A stretch of 64,000 nucleotides of DNA from Hymenobacter artigasi (GTDB taxonomy: Bacteria > Bacteroidota > Bacteroidia > Cytophagales > Hymenobacteraceae), in the NCBI RefSeq assembly GCF_012275535.1, contig NZ_JAAVTK010000009.1, positions 124,001 through 188,000 of the forward strand. Reading direction: 5' to 3'. The position numbers and the translations under genes are program-made. The notes below the pieces were generated by a model that was not told the DNA's origin, ran no database searches, and saw nothing but the letters and a program-made list of their open reading frames with translations. Positions 17,298 to 26,060 of the stretch are shown piece after piece. Each line of letters begins with the position of its first letter. Within the stretch, counting starts at the first letter, position 1.

Positions 17298-19379
17298 TTG
17301 CTGACTACTTCCTATTCTTCCTGGTTTATCCTGCTCTGCCTGGCCGTGGGCGCGGGCTACGCGGCCCTGCAGTACTCGGCCAAAGCCCCGTGGAGCAAGC
17401 AGCGCAATTATGCGCTGGCCGCCCTGCGCTTCGCCGTGGTGAGCTTTTTGTGCTACCTGCTGCTGGCCCCGTTCATCAAAACTACCACCACGCGCACCGA
17501 AGCGCCCACGCTGGTGCTGGCCATCGACAACTCGCAGTCGGTGGAGCTGTTCACGCCCAAAAACGTGCTGGGCCAGGCCACCACCGGCCTCGCCCGGCTG
17601 GCCGAAACCCTAAGAGGCAAAGGCTTCACCATCGAAACCCGAACGCTGACGCCTGCGCCCGGCCGCCCGGACCGGCTCGATTCTTTACGCTTTTCCGCCG
17701 CCACTTCCGACCTCGACCAGCTGCTCAGCAGCACCCGAGAGGCCTACGACGGCCGCAACCTGGCCGGCGTAGTGCTCCTGAGCGATGGCCTCGTGAACCA
17801 GGGCCGCAGCCCCGCTTATTCGGAATTCAACTTCCCGATTTACACCGTGGCCGTGGGCGACACCGTGCCCAAGCGCGACCTGCGCCTGACCGGCCTCACC
17901 TACAACCGGGTGGCTTTCAGCGGCAATAAGTTCCCCATTGAGGCCGAATTGGGTTTCGAAGGCTACGCCGGCGGCGCGGCTACGGTGGAGCTGCGCGAGG
18001 GCCGCCGCGTGCTCGATAGCCGCCGCGTGGCCCTGCCCGCCGGCCGGCGGCGGGCGCACACCACCTTCCAGCTCACGGCGCCCGCGCCCGGCAAGCGCCG
18101 CTACGAGGTACGCATTGTGCCCCAGCCCGGCGAGTTTACCGAGCTGAACAACCAGCGCACGGCCTTCATCGAAATCGTGAAGGGTAAGCTGCGCGTGCTG
18201 CTGGCCGGCGCGGCCCCGCACCCCGACCTGAAAGCCCTGCGCGCCGCCATTCTGGCCAACGACAACTTCGACCTCACCCTGGCCCTGCCCGGCGTGCAGC
18301 CGCTGAAAGCCGATGCCGATTTCGACGTGGCCATTCTGCACCAGCTGCCGGCCCAGGGCGGGCTGGGCAACGAGATTCTGGCCCAGGTGAAGGCCCGCAA
18401 AACGCCCGCGCTCTACATTTTGGGCGCACAGTCGGACCTGCCGGCCTACAACCAGCTGGGCGCGGGCCTCACCATTCAGCCGCGCGGGGCGCAAACCGAT
18501 GAGGTGACGCCCGTGCCCAATCCCGGCTTCGCCCGGTTTGCGACGGACGAGGAATCGGCCCGCCGCTTTGCGCAGTACCCGCCTGCACCGGTGCCGTTTG
18601 GCGACTACCGCCTCGGGGCCGGGGCCGAAGCCGCGCTCTGGCAGCGCGTGGGCCGTGTGCCCACTCAAAAGCCCCTGCTGGTTTTTGGGGGCCCAACGGA
18701 CCGCCGCCAGGCCACGCTGCTCACCGATGGCAGCTGGCAATGGCGCTTGCAGGAAGCCGTGGAGCACGACAACAAGCCCGAGGCCTACGACCGCCTCATC
18801 ATCCGCACGCTGCAGCTCCTCACCCAGAATGCCAATAAGAAGCGCCTCGACGTGTACCCCACGCAGGACGTATTCGGCACCCAGGACGATGTGACCCTTG
18901 GGGCCGAAACGTACAACGCCGTCTTCGAGCGCCTCTACAACCAGCAAATCGACCTGGTTTTGACCGACGACCAGCAGCAGGCCCGCCGCTTCTCCTTCGC
19001 CAACCCGGAAGACGGCTCGCCCCTGCACCTGGGGCCGCTGCCCGCCGGCCGCTACCGCATTCAGGCCCGCGCCACGCTGGGCGGCCAGCCCCAGCAGGAT
19101 GCCGGCGAGTTGCTGGTGCAGGCGCAGCCGCTGGAGGCCCTGGAGTCGAAAGCCGACCACAACCTGCTGGCGCAGCTCGCACGCCGCAGCGGCGCCCAGC
19201 TGTACTACCCGGCGCAAATGGACAAGCTGGCCCAGGACATCATCAAGGCCAACTACAAGCCGGTGATTACGGCCGAGGAAGATTTGAAGGATTTAATCAA
19301 TCTGAAGTGGATTTTCTTCGTGATTCTGGGCTTTCTGACGGTAGAATGGGCCGTGCGGAAGTATTCGGGGAGCGTGTAA
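17298..19379 (+). CDS. VWA-domain membrane protein
   Basis: The 693-residue protein starts at a TTG (17298), the only ATG/GTG/TTG start in the open frame. The N-terminus (TSYSSWFILLCLAVGAGYAA) matches Bacteroidota VWA membrane proteins that begin with one helix, a short loop and a second helix (residues 40-58). A von Willebrand A domain follows, with metal site DNSQS (77-81) and VLLSDG further on. Beta-rich extracytoplasmic domains with CARDB-like features come next, then a C-terminal transmembrane helix (WIFFVILGFLTVEW). It resembles the large VWA proteins that accompany MoxR/Bat gene sets, but no such partners are adjacent. A family B hairpin begins two bases after its stop. Confidence 0.75.
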   Translation: MLTTSYSSWFILLCLAVGAGYAALQYSAKAPWSKQRNYALAALRFAVVSFLCYLLLAPFIKTTTTRTEAPTLVLAIDNSQSVELFTPKNVLGQATTGLARLAETLRGKGFTIETRTLTPAPGRPDRLDSLRFSAATSDLDQLLSSTREAYDGRNLAGVVLLSDGLVNQGRSPAYSEFNFPIYTVAVGDTVPKRDLRLTGLTYNRVAFSGNKFPIEAELGFEGYAGGAATVELREGRRVLDSRRVALPAGRRRAHTTFQLTAPAPGKRRYEVRIVPQPGEFTELNNQRTAFIEIVKGKLRVLLAGAAPHPDLKALRAAILANDNFDLTLALPGVQPLKADADFDVAILHQLPAQGGLGNEILAQVKARKTPALYILGAQSDLPAYNQLGAGLTIQPRGAQTDEVTPVPNPGFARFATDEESARRFAQYPPAPVPFGDYRLGAGAEAALWQRVGRVPTQKPLLVFGGPTDRRQATLLTDGSWQWRLQEAVEHDNKPEAYDRLIIRTLQLLTQNANKKRLDVYPTQDVFGTQDDVTLGAETYNAVFERLYNQQIDLVLTDDQQQARRFSFANPEDGSPLHLGPLPAGRYRIQARATLGGQPQQDAGELLVQAQPLEALESKADHNLLAQLARRSGAQLYYPAQMDKLAQDIIKANYKPVITAEEDLKDLINLKWIFFVILGFLTVEWAVRKYSGSV

Positions 19380-19380
19380 C

Positions 19381-19454
19381 TGTGCGGTAAGCTTTAGCTT
19401 GCCGTGGCGAGTTTGAGTGCATGAAACGGACGGCAAGCGAAAGCTCACCGCACA
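19381..19454. repeat. Family B hairpin repeat, copy 2
   Basis: Arms 19381-19405 and 19430-19454 match family B (GGTAAGCTTTAGCTTGCCGT) with two mismatches between the arms and a 24-nt loop. It begins two bases after the VWA gene's stop codon. The two arms have begun to diverge, unlike copy 1. Confidence 0.8.
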
Positions 19455-19510
19455 TTCAGTAAAGCAAAGCAGCGGCCGCTACGTCCTCCCTCCTACATCA
19501 CCGAACCAAC

Positions 19511-20182
19511 ATGAACCTACGAGTTATTCTCACCGGGGCCACCGGCATGGTGGGCGAGGGCGTTCTGCTCGAATGCCTGCAGAACCCCGCCGTGGCGCAC
19601 GTACTGGTGCTCACGCGCAAGCCCACCGGCCGCACCCACCCCAAAATGACCGAGCTGCTGGTGCCCGACCTGGCCAACCTCAGCGCCGTGGAAAGCCAGC
19701 TGGCGGGCTACAACGCCTGCTTTTTCTGCGCGGGCGTGTCGGCGGTGGGCCTCTCGAAGGAGGAATACGAGCGCATTACCCACGACATGACGCTGGCCGT
19801 GGGCAAAACCCTGGCCCGCCTGAACCCGGAGCTGACGTTCATCTACGTGTCCGGCTCGGGCACTTCGGCGCAGAGCCGCCAGCACTGGGCCCGCGTGAAG
19901 GGCCGCACCGAAACCGAGCTGCTGGCCCTGCCCTTCGGCGCCGCGTATATGTTCCGGCCGGGCTTCATGAATGCCACTACCGGCCAGCGCAACATTCTGA
20001 AATGGTACGGGGCCATTGCTTGGCTCTATCCCGTGGCCCGCAAGCTGGCCCCGAACTTCGTGAGCTCTATGCAGGAAGTGGGCCGGGCCATGATAAACGC
20101 GGCCGACTTTGGCTACTCCAAACCGGTGCTCGAAGTGCGCGACATTGTGGCGCTGGCCCGGGCCAAATCAGTTAAGCATTAG
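19511..20182 (+). CDS. NAD(P)-binding Rossmann protein (atypical SDR / epimerase type)
   Basis: The 223-residue cytoplasmic protein begins MNLRVILTGATGMVGEG, a classic N-terminal dinucleotide-binding motif of extended or atypical short-chain dehydrogenases. FIYVSGSGT follows near residue 118, with the serine position of the active site. MFRPGFMNAT lies in the substrate region. A clear YxxxK is not seen; the corresponding segment has HWARVKGRTE. It may be a nucleotide-sugar modifier, a quinone-reductase-like or an NmrA-like protein. The substrate is unknown. It lies between a hairpin repeat and the metallo-hydrolase gene on the same strand. Confidence 0.7.
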   Translation: MNLRVILTGATGMVGEGVLLECLQNPAVAHVLVLTRKPTGRTHPKMTELLVPDLANLSAVESQLAGYNACFFCAGVSAVGLSKEEYERITHDMTLAVGKTLARLNPELTFIYVSGSGTSAQSRQHWARVKGRTETELLALPFGAAYMFRPGFMNATTGQRNILKWYGAIAWLYPVARKLAPNFVSSMQEVGRAMINAADFGYSKPVLEVRDIVALARAKSVKH

Positions 20183-20264
20183 GGATTGAAAGTGAAGGGT
20201 CGAAACCGGATGGCGCGGCTTCCCCCAATTTTTCACGCTTAATTCCTAACTTTTAGCTTTCCCG

Positions 20265-21392
20265 ATGCCCAAACCCTTAAAGAAATTCCTTGTGACAACC
20301 GGCGGCATTCTCGGCACCTTGCTCGTGGCAGTGGTAGCGTTCACGGGCCTCAGCCCGCAGCTGGGCGGCACGCCTACCAAAGCTGACCGGGCCATTTACG
20401 CCAAATCGGGCCACTACAATGCGCAGGAGGGCCAATTCGTTAACCTGATTCCGACCCGGCAAATGACGGGCAGCAGCCTACCAGCGGTGATGTGGAAATT
20501 CCTGTTTCACAAGTCGCCCCAGGCCGCCCCACCCGGCCCCCTGCCCCAGCAGCCCCTCGATTCGCTGGCCATCACCCAAAAAACGCCGGACATGGTGCGC
20601 GTGACGTGGTTCGGCCACTCGGCCAGCCTGCTCGAAATAGCGGGCCAGAACATTCTACTCGACCCCATGCTCGGCGTGAAAATGGGCCCCGTGAGCTGGG
20701 CCACGCCCAAGCGCTACAACCCCGCGCTGGCCATTACGCCCGAGAAGCTGCCCTACATCGCCGCCGTCCTGATTTCGCACGACCACTACGACCACCTCGA
20801 TTACGAAACCATTCGCAAAATCAAGGACAAGGTGGGCCGGTTCTACGTGCCGCTCGGCATTGGGCCGCACCTGCGGGCGTGGGGCGTAGCCCCGGCGCAC
20901 ATCACCGAAATGAATTGGGGCGACAGCGTGCGGCTGCCCGGCCTCACGCTGCGCTGCACGCCCAGCCGGCACTTTTCGGGCCGGGGCCTCACCAATCGCA
21001 ATTCCACGCTCTGGTGCTCGTGGGTGGTGCAAACGCCTGCCAAACGGGTTTTCTACACCGGCGATGGCGGCTACGGGCCGCACTTTGCCGCCATCGGTCG
21101 GCAGTACGGCCCCTTCGATTTGGCCCTGGTAGAATGCGGACAGTACAACGAAAGCTGGGCCGACATCCACATGGTGCCCGAGCAGAGCGTGCAGGCCGCC
21201 CGCGACGTGCGCGCCGCCGTGATGCTGCCAGTGCACTGGGGCGCATTCACCGAATCGCTCCACGCCTGGAACGAGCCCGTAACCCGCGCCACCGCCGAGG
21301 CCACGCGCCTGGGCCAGGTAATGACCACCCCGCACCTGGGCGAGCCGGTAACTTTGGGGGCTGCACTGCCGCAGACGCGGTGGTGGGAGTAG
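20265..21392 (+). CDS. Metallo-beta-lactamase-fold hydrolase (UlaG/NAPE-PLD type), membrane-anchored
   Basis: The 375-residue protein has an N-terminal hydrophobic anchor (residues 8-27) and then an MBL fold. TWFGHSASLLEIAGQNILLD opens the fold; the metal motif SHDHYDHLD follows, then FYTGDGGYG and LPVHWG. This pattern is that of the UlaG / NAPE-phospholipase D branch, many of which act on lipid phosphodiesters or lactone-like substrates. A related protein without an anchor is encoded at 55467-56480. The stop codon touches a family B hairpin. Confidence 0.8.
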   Translation: MPKPLKKFLVTTGGILGTLLVAVVAFTGLSPQLGGTPTKADRAIYAKSGHYNAQEGQFVNLIPTRQMTGSSLPAVMWKFLFHKSPQAAPPGPLPQQPLDSLAITQKTPDMVRVTWFGHSASLLEIAGQNILLDPMLGVKMGPVSWATPKRYNPALAITPEKLPYIAAVLISHDHYDHLDYETIRKIKDKVGRFYVPLGIGPHLRAWGVAPAHITEMNWGDSVRLPGLTLRCTPSRHFSGRGLTNRNSTLWCSWVVQTPAKRVFYTGDGGYGPHFAAIGRQYGPFDLALVECGQYNESWADIHMVPEQSVQAARDVRAAVMLPVHWGAFTESLHAWNEPVTRATAEATRLGQVMTTPHLGEPVTLGAALPQTRWWE

Positions 21393-21464
21393 TGCGGTAA
21401 GCTTTAGCTTGCCGTCGGCTCAAACCCCGTTTTCCTACAAACGGCAAGCTAAAACTTACCTCAC
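21392..21464. repeat. Family B hairpin repeat, copy 3
   Basis: Arms 21392-21415 and 21441-21464 (GGTAAGCTTTAGCTTGCCGT against its complement) with small mismatches and a 25-nt loop. It fills the gap exactly: it starts at the last base of the metallo-hydrolase stop and ends two bases before the next gene's ATG at 21467. Confidence 0.8.
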
Positions 21465-21466
21465 AA

Positions 21467-22054
21467 ATGCGTTATATCCTCCTCAACAAGCCCTACGAAG
21501 TCCTTACCCAGTTTACCGACGAGCACGGCCGCGCCACGCTCAAGGATTTCGTGCCCGTGCCCGACGTGTACCCCGTGGGCCGGCTCGATTTCGACAGCGA
21601 GGGCCTGCTCCTGCTCACCGACGACAAGCAGCTCCAGCACCGCCTCAGCGACCCCAAATTCAAAGTCCCGAAAACCTACTGGGCGCAGGTCGAAGGCACC
21701 GTTGCAGATGAAGCCTTACAGCAGCTACGGCGCGGCGTGCCGATAAAAGAAGGCCTGACCGCCCCCGGCGAGGCGGCCGAAATGCCCGAGCCGGCCGGCC
21801 TGTGGGCCCGCAACCCTCCTATTCGCTACCGGGCCAGCATTCCCACCAGCTGGCTGGAAATCCGCATTTCGCAGGGCATGAACCGGCAGGTGCGCAAGAT
21901 GTGCGCCGCCGTGGGCCTGCCGTGTTTACGGCTGGTACGGGCCGCCATCGGCCCGCTGGGCTTGGGTGGGCTGCAACCCGGCCAGTGGCGTGAGCTAACG
22001 GCGGCGGAAGTAGCCGAGCTGCGTAAAATATCGGGTGCGCCGCGTCGTTACTAG
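21467..22054 (+). CDS. rRNA pseudouridine synthase, RsuA/RluE type
   Basis: The 195-residue enzyme converts a specific uridine of ribosomal RNA to pseudouridine. It shows the family motif VGRLDFDSEGLLLLTDD with the catalytic Asp. It opens with LNKPYEVLTQF, a usual start, and has RQVRKMCAAVGLPCLRLVR near the end. The N-terminal S4 domain found in RsuA/RluB is absent, and the short length fits RluE (23S U2457), but the exact target cannot be proven from sequence alone. The start codon is two bases from a hairpin repeat, so its mRNA leader must include part of that repeat. Confidence 0.85.
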   Translation: MRYILLNKPYEVLTQFTDEHGRATLKDFVPVPDVYPVGRLDFDSEGLLLLTDDKQLQHRLSDPKFKVPKTYWAQVEGTVADEALQQLRRGVPIKEGLTAPGEAAEMPEPAGLWARNPPIRYRASIPTSWLEIRISQGMNRQVRKMCAAVGLPCLRLVRAAIGPLGLGGLQPGQWRELTAAEVAELRKISGAPRRY

Positions 22055-22069
22055 GCGATTTTTCCGCTT

Positions 22070-23050
22070 ATGAGCCAACGTCAACCATCCCGCCGCCGCT
22101 GGCTGCTCCTGTTCCTCTTCGCCGCTTTTGGAGCCATGAATGCCGTGGCCTTCTTCCACGCCTGGCGTTTCACGCACTTCTCCAACGAGCCCGGCCTGCA
22201 CTCGCCCAACCCCGAGCAGCTCAGCCCCGGCCGGAAGGTGTGGCTGCTGCTCACCGGCATCCGCAACCCCAAGCCCCACAACGGCCCCAAACCCAGCTTC
22301 CCGGTCGAAACCGTAACCATCGCCAGCCCCAACGGCCCCCTCGAAGCCTGGCTGGCCCGGCCCGATAGCGGCCGGGCACGCGGCACGGTGGCCCTGTTCC
22401 ACGGCTACACCAGCAGCAAGTCGCACCTCACCCACGAGGCCGGCTACTTCCGCTACCTCGGCTACAACGTGCTGCTCGTTGACCAAGCCGGTAACGGTAA
22501 TTCGGCCGGCTTCCGCACCACCGTAGGCTACCGCGAGGCCGACGATGTAGTAGCAGCATTCCATTGGCTGACCGATTCAACCAAGCACCAGGCACTGAGC
22601 ACCAAGCACCAACCCGTCATCCTCTACGGCGTGAGCATGGGCGCCGTCGCCATCCTCCGTGCCGAGGCCGAGCTGGGCATCCACCCCACCGCCAACATCC
22701 TGGAATGCCCCTACGGCAACATGCGCCAAACGGCCTACAACCGCTTCGAATCCATGCACGTCCCCGGCTTTCCGATGGCCGATTTGCTAGTGTTCTGGGG
22801 CGGCGTGCAAAACGGTTTCTGGGCCTTCGGCCTCAACGCCGAGCACTACGCCAGCCAAATCCACACGCCCACCCTCCTGCTCTGGGGCACCGCCGACCCG
22901 CGCGTAACCCGCGCCGAAACCGATGCCATTTTCACCCATCTCGCCGGCCCCAAAGCCCGCCACGATTTCCCCGGCGTGGGCCACGAGCCGTACTGGAAGC
23001 GCTATCCGGCTGATTGGGAACAGCAGATGCAGGCGTTTCTGGGCCGCTGA
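22070..23050 (+). CDS. Alpha/beta hydrolase with an N-terminal membrane anchor
   Basis: The 326-residue protein has a hydrophobic helix at residues 9-27 and then a serine-hydrolase fold. HGYTSSKSHL forms the oxyanion region, GVSMGA holds the nucleophile Ser, a late Asp lies in LLWGTADPRV, and His in FPGVGHEPYW. It is probably an esterase or lysophospholipase-like enzyme of the envelope. Just before the nucleophile elbow it carries TKHQALSTKHQPV, encoded by a copy of an intergenic repeat (22579-22613) that seems to have entered the reading frame without breaking it. The gene starts 16 bp after the pseudouridine synthase, so the two may be co-transcribed. Confidence 0.8.
   Translation: MSQRQPSRRRWLLLFLFAAFGAMNAVAFFHAWRFTHFSNEPGLHSPNPEQLSPGRKVWLLLTGIRNPKPHNGPKPSFPVETVTIASPNGPLEAWLARPDSGRARGTVALFHGYTSSKSHLTHEAGYFRYLGYNVLLVDQAGNGNSAGFRTTVGYREADDVVAAFHWLTDSTKHQALSTKHQPVILYGVSMGAVAILRAEAELGIHPTANILECPYGNMRQTAYNRFESMHVPGFPMADLLVFWGGVQNGFWAFGLNAEHYASQIHTPTLLLWGTADPRVTRAETDAIFTHLAGPKARHDFPGVGHEPYWKRYPADWEQQMQAFLGR
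22579..22613. repeat. Family C repeat inside a coding region
   Basis: AACCAAGCACCA occurs, followed by GGCACTGAG and a second CACCAAGCACCAA. This closely matches the intergenic family C hairpin arm at 36969-36999. Here only one arm is present and it is read in frame in the alpha/beta hydrolase. Confidence 0.55.
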
Positions 23051-23077
23051 TTCACCATATTCGTCGTTATTCGCTGC

Positions 23078-23692
23078 ATGGACTTATTACAACGAATTCA
23101 GCGCTGGTACACTATCAACTGCAATGGTGATTGGGAGCATTCCTATGGCCTTTCCGTTTGGCACGGAATCTCTGTTCAGACGCTAGATAATCCAGGGTGG
23201 ATGGTCTCAATTGATTTAAAGGACACTTGCCTTGACGCAAGTGCAGTCCCTTATGTATTGCACGAACGCAGCACAGTAAACTGGTTTGGTTATAAGGTTG
23301 AAAAAGAGAAATTCGAAGGTGTGGGCGGGCCGGAAAATCTTACCGAAATCCTCGCATACTTTCTTGATACATTCATTCCCGAAAATATTGACCCAAGCTC
23401 CACGCTTGAAGTTTATTTGCCTGTGCTTGGATATGAAGAGCAAATATGGTTACATGCTGAAACAAGAATGATTTCAGAGTCAAAAGTTGAAATTGTTTCT
23501 ATTTCCAATCCAGAATCGACAAATGCCGTAATGTGGCGCTCCGATAAAGAGTTGGATTTGTTGGCTCAATCAGAAATTTCGCTTGCCGACCTACAAACTG
23601 AATTTGCGGTTGGTGACCGAATAGAACCTTATATATTCCAAGCAGACGACAATATGCTCCGCACATTCTTAGTTTCACCAGCCAAGAAATGA
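23078..23692 (+). CDS. Imm53-like orphan immunity protein, AT-rich
   Basis: The 204-residue protein opens with RWYTINCNGDWEH (GDWEH at residues 17-21), then LDNPGWMVSIDL and a following DT. I recognise this arrangement as the Imm53 family of immunity proteins to polymorphic toxins. It is about twice as long as the usual single Imm53 domain. The second half (from about residue 105: LEVYLPVLGYEEQIWLHAE...) is of unknown type and may be a second immunity domain. GC is far below its neighbours, pointing to horizontal transfer. No toxin gene is next to it. It follows the alpha/beta hydrolase after 27 bp. Confidence 0.7.
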   Translation: MDLLQRIQRWYTINCNGDWEHSYGLSVWHGISVQTLDNPGWMVSIDLKDTCLDASAVPYVLHERSTVNWFGYKVEKEKFEGVGGPENLTEILAYFLDTFIPENIDPSSTLEVYLPVLGYEEQIWLHAETRMISESKVEIVSISNPESTNAVMWRSDKELDLLAQSEISLADLQTEFAVGDRIEPYIFQADDNMLRTFLVSPAKK

Positions 23693-23813
23693 AGCTTGAG
23701 TTGCTGCTGAAACTTCAACAGCCGCTGCTTCCGCCCCCCTGTCAGGAAAACCACACCCGCCCAAACCAAACCCAGCCACTGCGGCGCATAACCCGCCAGC
23801 GCCACCCCGAATC

Positions 23814-23830
23814 GGTGACAATCTGTCACC
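23814..23830. promoter_or_regulatory. 17-bp palindrome upstream of dnaK, candidate operator
   Basis: GGTGACA-ATC-TGTCACC is a perfect inverted repeat about 100 bp before the dnaK start. Its size and spacing suit a dimeric regulator. No CIRCE element (TTAGCACTC and its mirror) is seen upstream of dnaK. The regulatory role is an inference from position only. Confidence 0.35.
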
Positions 23831-23929
23831 AAAACGACGCTGGTACGTTGCTTGTAATCCCTGGGTAGCGGCTGTAAAGCGGCTTTGAACCTGACATATT
23901 CCACTCTTCTTAACCAACACACCCTCCTC

Positions 23930-25864
23930 ATGGGCAAAATAATCGGCATTGACCTCGGCACCACCAACTCGTGCGTGGCCGTAATGGAAGGCAACGAACC
24001 CGTTGTCATCCCCAACAGCGAAGGCCGCCGCACCACCCCCAGCATCGTCGCTTTCCTCGACGGGGGCAAGGGCGAGCGCAAAGTGGGCGACCCGGCCAAG
24101 CGCCAGGCCGTGACCAACCCCCAGAACACCATCTCCAGCATCAAGCGCTTCATGGGCCGCAACTTCAGCGAGGTGTCCGCCGAGCAGAAGCTCGTTTCCT
24201 ACGCGCTGGGAGCCGGTGCCAACAGCACCGTAGCCGTGAAAATTGGCGACCGCAACTATACGCCGCAGGAAATCTCGGCCATGGTGCTCCAGAAAATGAA
24301 GCAAACCGCTGAGGATTACCTCGGCCAGCCCGTAACCGAAGCCGTTATCACGGTGCCCGCTTACTTCAACGACGCCCAGCGCCAGGCCACCAAGGAGGCA
24401 GGTGCCATCGCCGGCCTCGATGTGAAGCGCATCATCAACGAGCCCACCGCCGCCGCTCTGGCCTATGGCCTCGATAAGAAGCACAAGGACCAGAAAATCG
24501 CCGTGTATGACCTCGGCGGTGGCACGTTCGACATCTCCATCCTAGAGCTGGGCGATGGCGTGTTTGAAGTACTGAGCACCAACGGTGACACCCACCTCGG
24601 CGGCGACGATTTCGACCAGGTTATCATCAATTTCCTGGCCGACCAGTTCAAGTCGGACAACGAAGGCCTCGACCTGCGCAACGACCCCATGGCCCTCCAG
24701 CGCCTCAAGGAAGCTGCTGAGAAAGCCAAAGTAGAGTTGTCCAGCTCGACCGAAACCGAAATCAACCTGCCCTACATCACCGCTACGGCCTCGGGCCCCA
24801 AGCACTTGGTGGTGAAGCTGAGCCGCGCCAAATTTGAGCAGCTCGCCGACGAACTCGTGCGTCGCTCGATGGCCCCGGTGAAAAAAGCCCTTTCGGATGC
24901 CGGCCTGAGCACTTCGGATATCGACGAGGTTATCCTCGTGGGTGGTTCGACCCGCATTCCCCGCATCCAGGAGGAAGTGGAGAAGTTCTTCGGCAAGAAG
25001 CCTTCGAAAGGTGTGAACCCCGACGAAGTAGTGGCCATCGGTGCTGCTATCCAAGGCGGTGTACTGACCGGCGAAGTGAAGGACGTGCTCCTGCTCGACG
25101 TGACTCCCCTTTCGCTCGGCATCGAGACGATGGGCGGCGTAATGACCAAGCTCATCGAGTCGAACACGACCATCCCGACCAAGAAATCGGAGACGTTCTC
25201 GACGGCCTCGGATAACCAGCCTTCCGTGGAAATCCACGTATTGCAGGGCGAGCGGCCGCTGGCCAGCCAGAACCGCACCATCGGCAAGTTCCACCTCGAC
25301 AGCATCCCACCCTCGCCCCGTGGCGTGCCGCAGATTGAAGTAATCTTCGACATCGACGCCAACGGCATCCTGAACGTAACCGCTAAGGACAAAGGCACCG
25401 GCAAAGAGCAGAAAATCCGCATCGAAGCCAGCTCGGGTCTGACTGACGACGACATCAAGCGCATGCGTGATGAAGCTGCCGCCAACGCCGAGTCGGACAA
25501 AGCCGAAACCGAGCGCATCAGCAAGATGAACTCGGCCGACTCGATGATTTTCCAGACGGAGAAGCAGCTGAAAGAGTACGGTGAGAAGCTGAGCGGTGGC
25601 AACAAAACCGCCATCGAAGGCGCACTGGCCGACCTCAAATCGGCCCACGAGTCGAAAGATTTGGCCCGCATCGACACCGCCATGGAGGCCATCAACACCG
25701 CCTGGCAGGCTGCCTCGCAGGAGATGTACGCCGCTGGTGGGGCCGAAGGTGGCCAGCCCGGCGGGGGCTTCCCCGGCGGCGACGGCCAGGCTGATGGTGG
25801 CCAGGGCCAGCCGGCCGGCGACCACGTCACCGACGTCGACTACGAAGAAGTAGACGGCAAATAG
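23930..25864 (+). CDS. dnaK: Molecular chaperone DnaK (Hsp70)
   Basis: ATP-dependent chaperone that, with DnaJ and GrpE, binds hydrophobic segments of unfolded proteins. The 644-residue protein starts at the ATG giving [18 protein letters not shown], the phosphate-1 motif of the actin-like ATPase. The phosphate-2 segment [14 protein letters not shown] and the adenosine motif VGGSTRIP follow. The linker is [15 protein letters not shown], then the substrate-binding beta domain, helical lid and a Gly/Gln-rich tail ending in [10 protein letters not shown]. Length is normal. dnaJ and grpE are not adjacent, as is common in Bacteroidota. A rho-independent terminator follows at 25918. Confidence 0.98.
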   Translation: MGKIIGIDLGTTNSCVAVMEGNEPVVIPNSEGRRTTPSIVAFLDGGKGERKVGDPAKRQAVTNPQNTISSIKRFMGRNFSEVSAEQKLVSYALGAGANSTVAVKIGDRNYTPQEISAMVLQKMKQTAEDYLGQPVTEAVITVPAYFNDAQRQATKEAGAIAGLDVKRIINEPTAAALAYGLDKKHKDQKIAVYDLGGGTFDISILELGDGVFEVLSTNGDTHLGGDDFDQVIINFLADQFKSDNEGLDLRNDPMALQRLKEAAEKAKVELSSSTETEINLPYITATASGPKHLVVKLSRAKFEQLADELVRRSMAPVKKALSDAGLSTSDIDEVILVGGSTRIPRIQEEVEKFFGKKPSKGVNPDEVVAIGAAIQGGVLTGEVKDVLLLDVTPLSLGIETMGGVMTKLIESNTTIPTKKSETFSTASDNQPSVEIHVLQGERPLASQNRTIGKFHLDSIPPSPRGVPQIEVIFDIDANGILNVTAKDKGTGKEQKIRIEASSGLTDDDIKRMRDEAAANAESDKAETERISKMNSADSMIFQTEKQLKEYGEKLSGGNKTAIEGALADLKSAHESKDLARIDTAMEAINTAWQAASQEMYAAGGAEGGQPGGGFPGGDGQADGGQGQPAGDHVTDVDYEEVDGK

Positions 25865-25917
25865 ACCACGGATTAGCGCCGATTTTTTCGGATTTCGCGG
25901 ATTTTGTGAATGATTGG

Positions 25918-25949
25918 AAAAGGCCGGAAGCATAAGCTTCCGGCCTTTT
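25918..25949 (+). terminator. Rho-independent terminator of dnaK
   Basis: The stem AGGCCGGAAGC pairs with GCTTCCGGCCT around the loop ATAA, with A residues before and six T residues after. It lies about 55 bp past the dnaK stop. Confidence 0.9.
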
Positions 25950-26060
25950 TTATTGTTGGGGTTTTACCTTTAACCCTGCGTTACCGTTCGCGTAAGCAGC
26001 GCATTGCCTTAAAGTCGTTGCTCTTATCGCGGCTTTCTATCTCGCATCCCATTTATTCTT

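Noticed and set aside
17198..17929. 243-residue plus-strand frame overlapping the VWA gene start
   Set aside because: Out of frame with the VWA gene, Arg/Pro-rich and without a domain. The 17298 frame has membrane helices and a MIDAS motif.
17685..19217. 510-residue minus-strand frame opposite the VWA gene
   Set aside because: Antisense shadow with low-complexity Gly/Val/Leu composition.
23693..23929. CIRCE element before dnaK
   Set aside because: TTAGCACTC and its mirror are not present in the gap.
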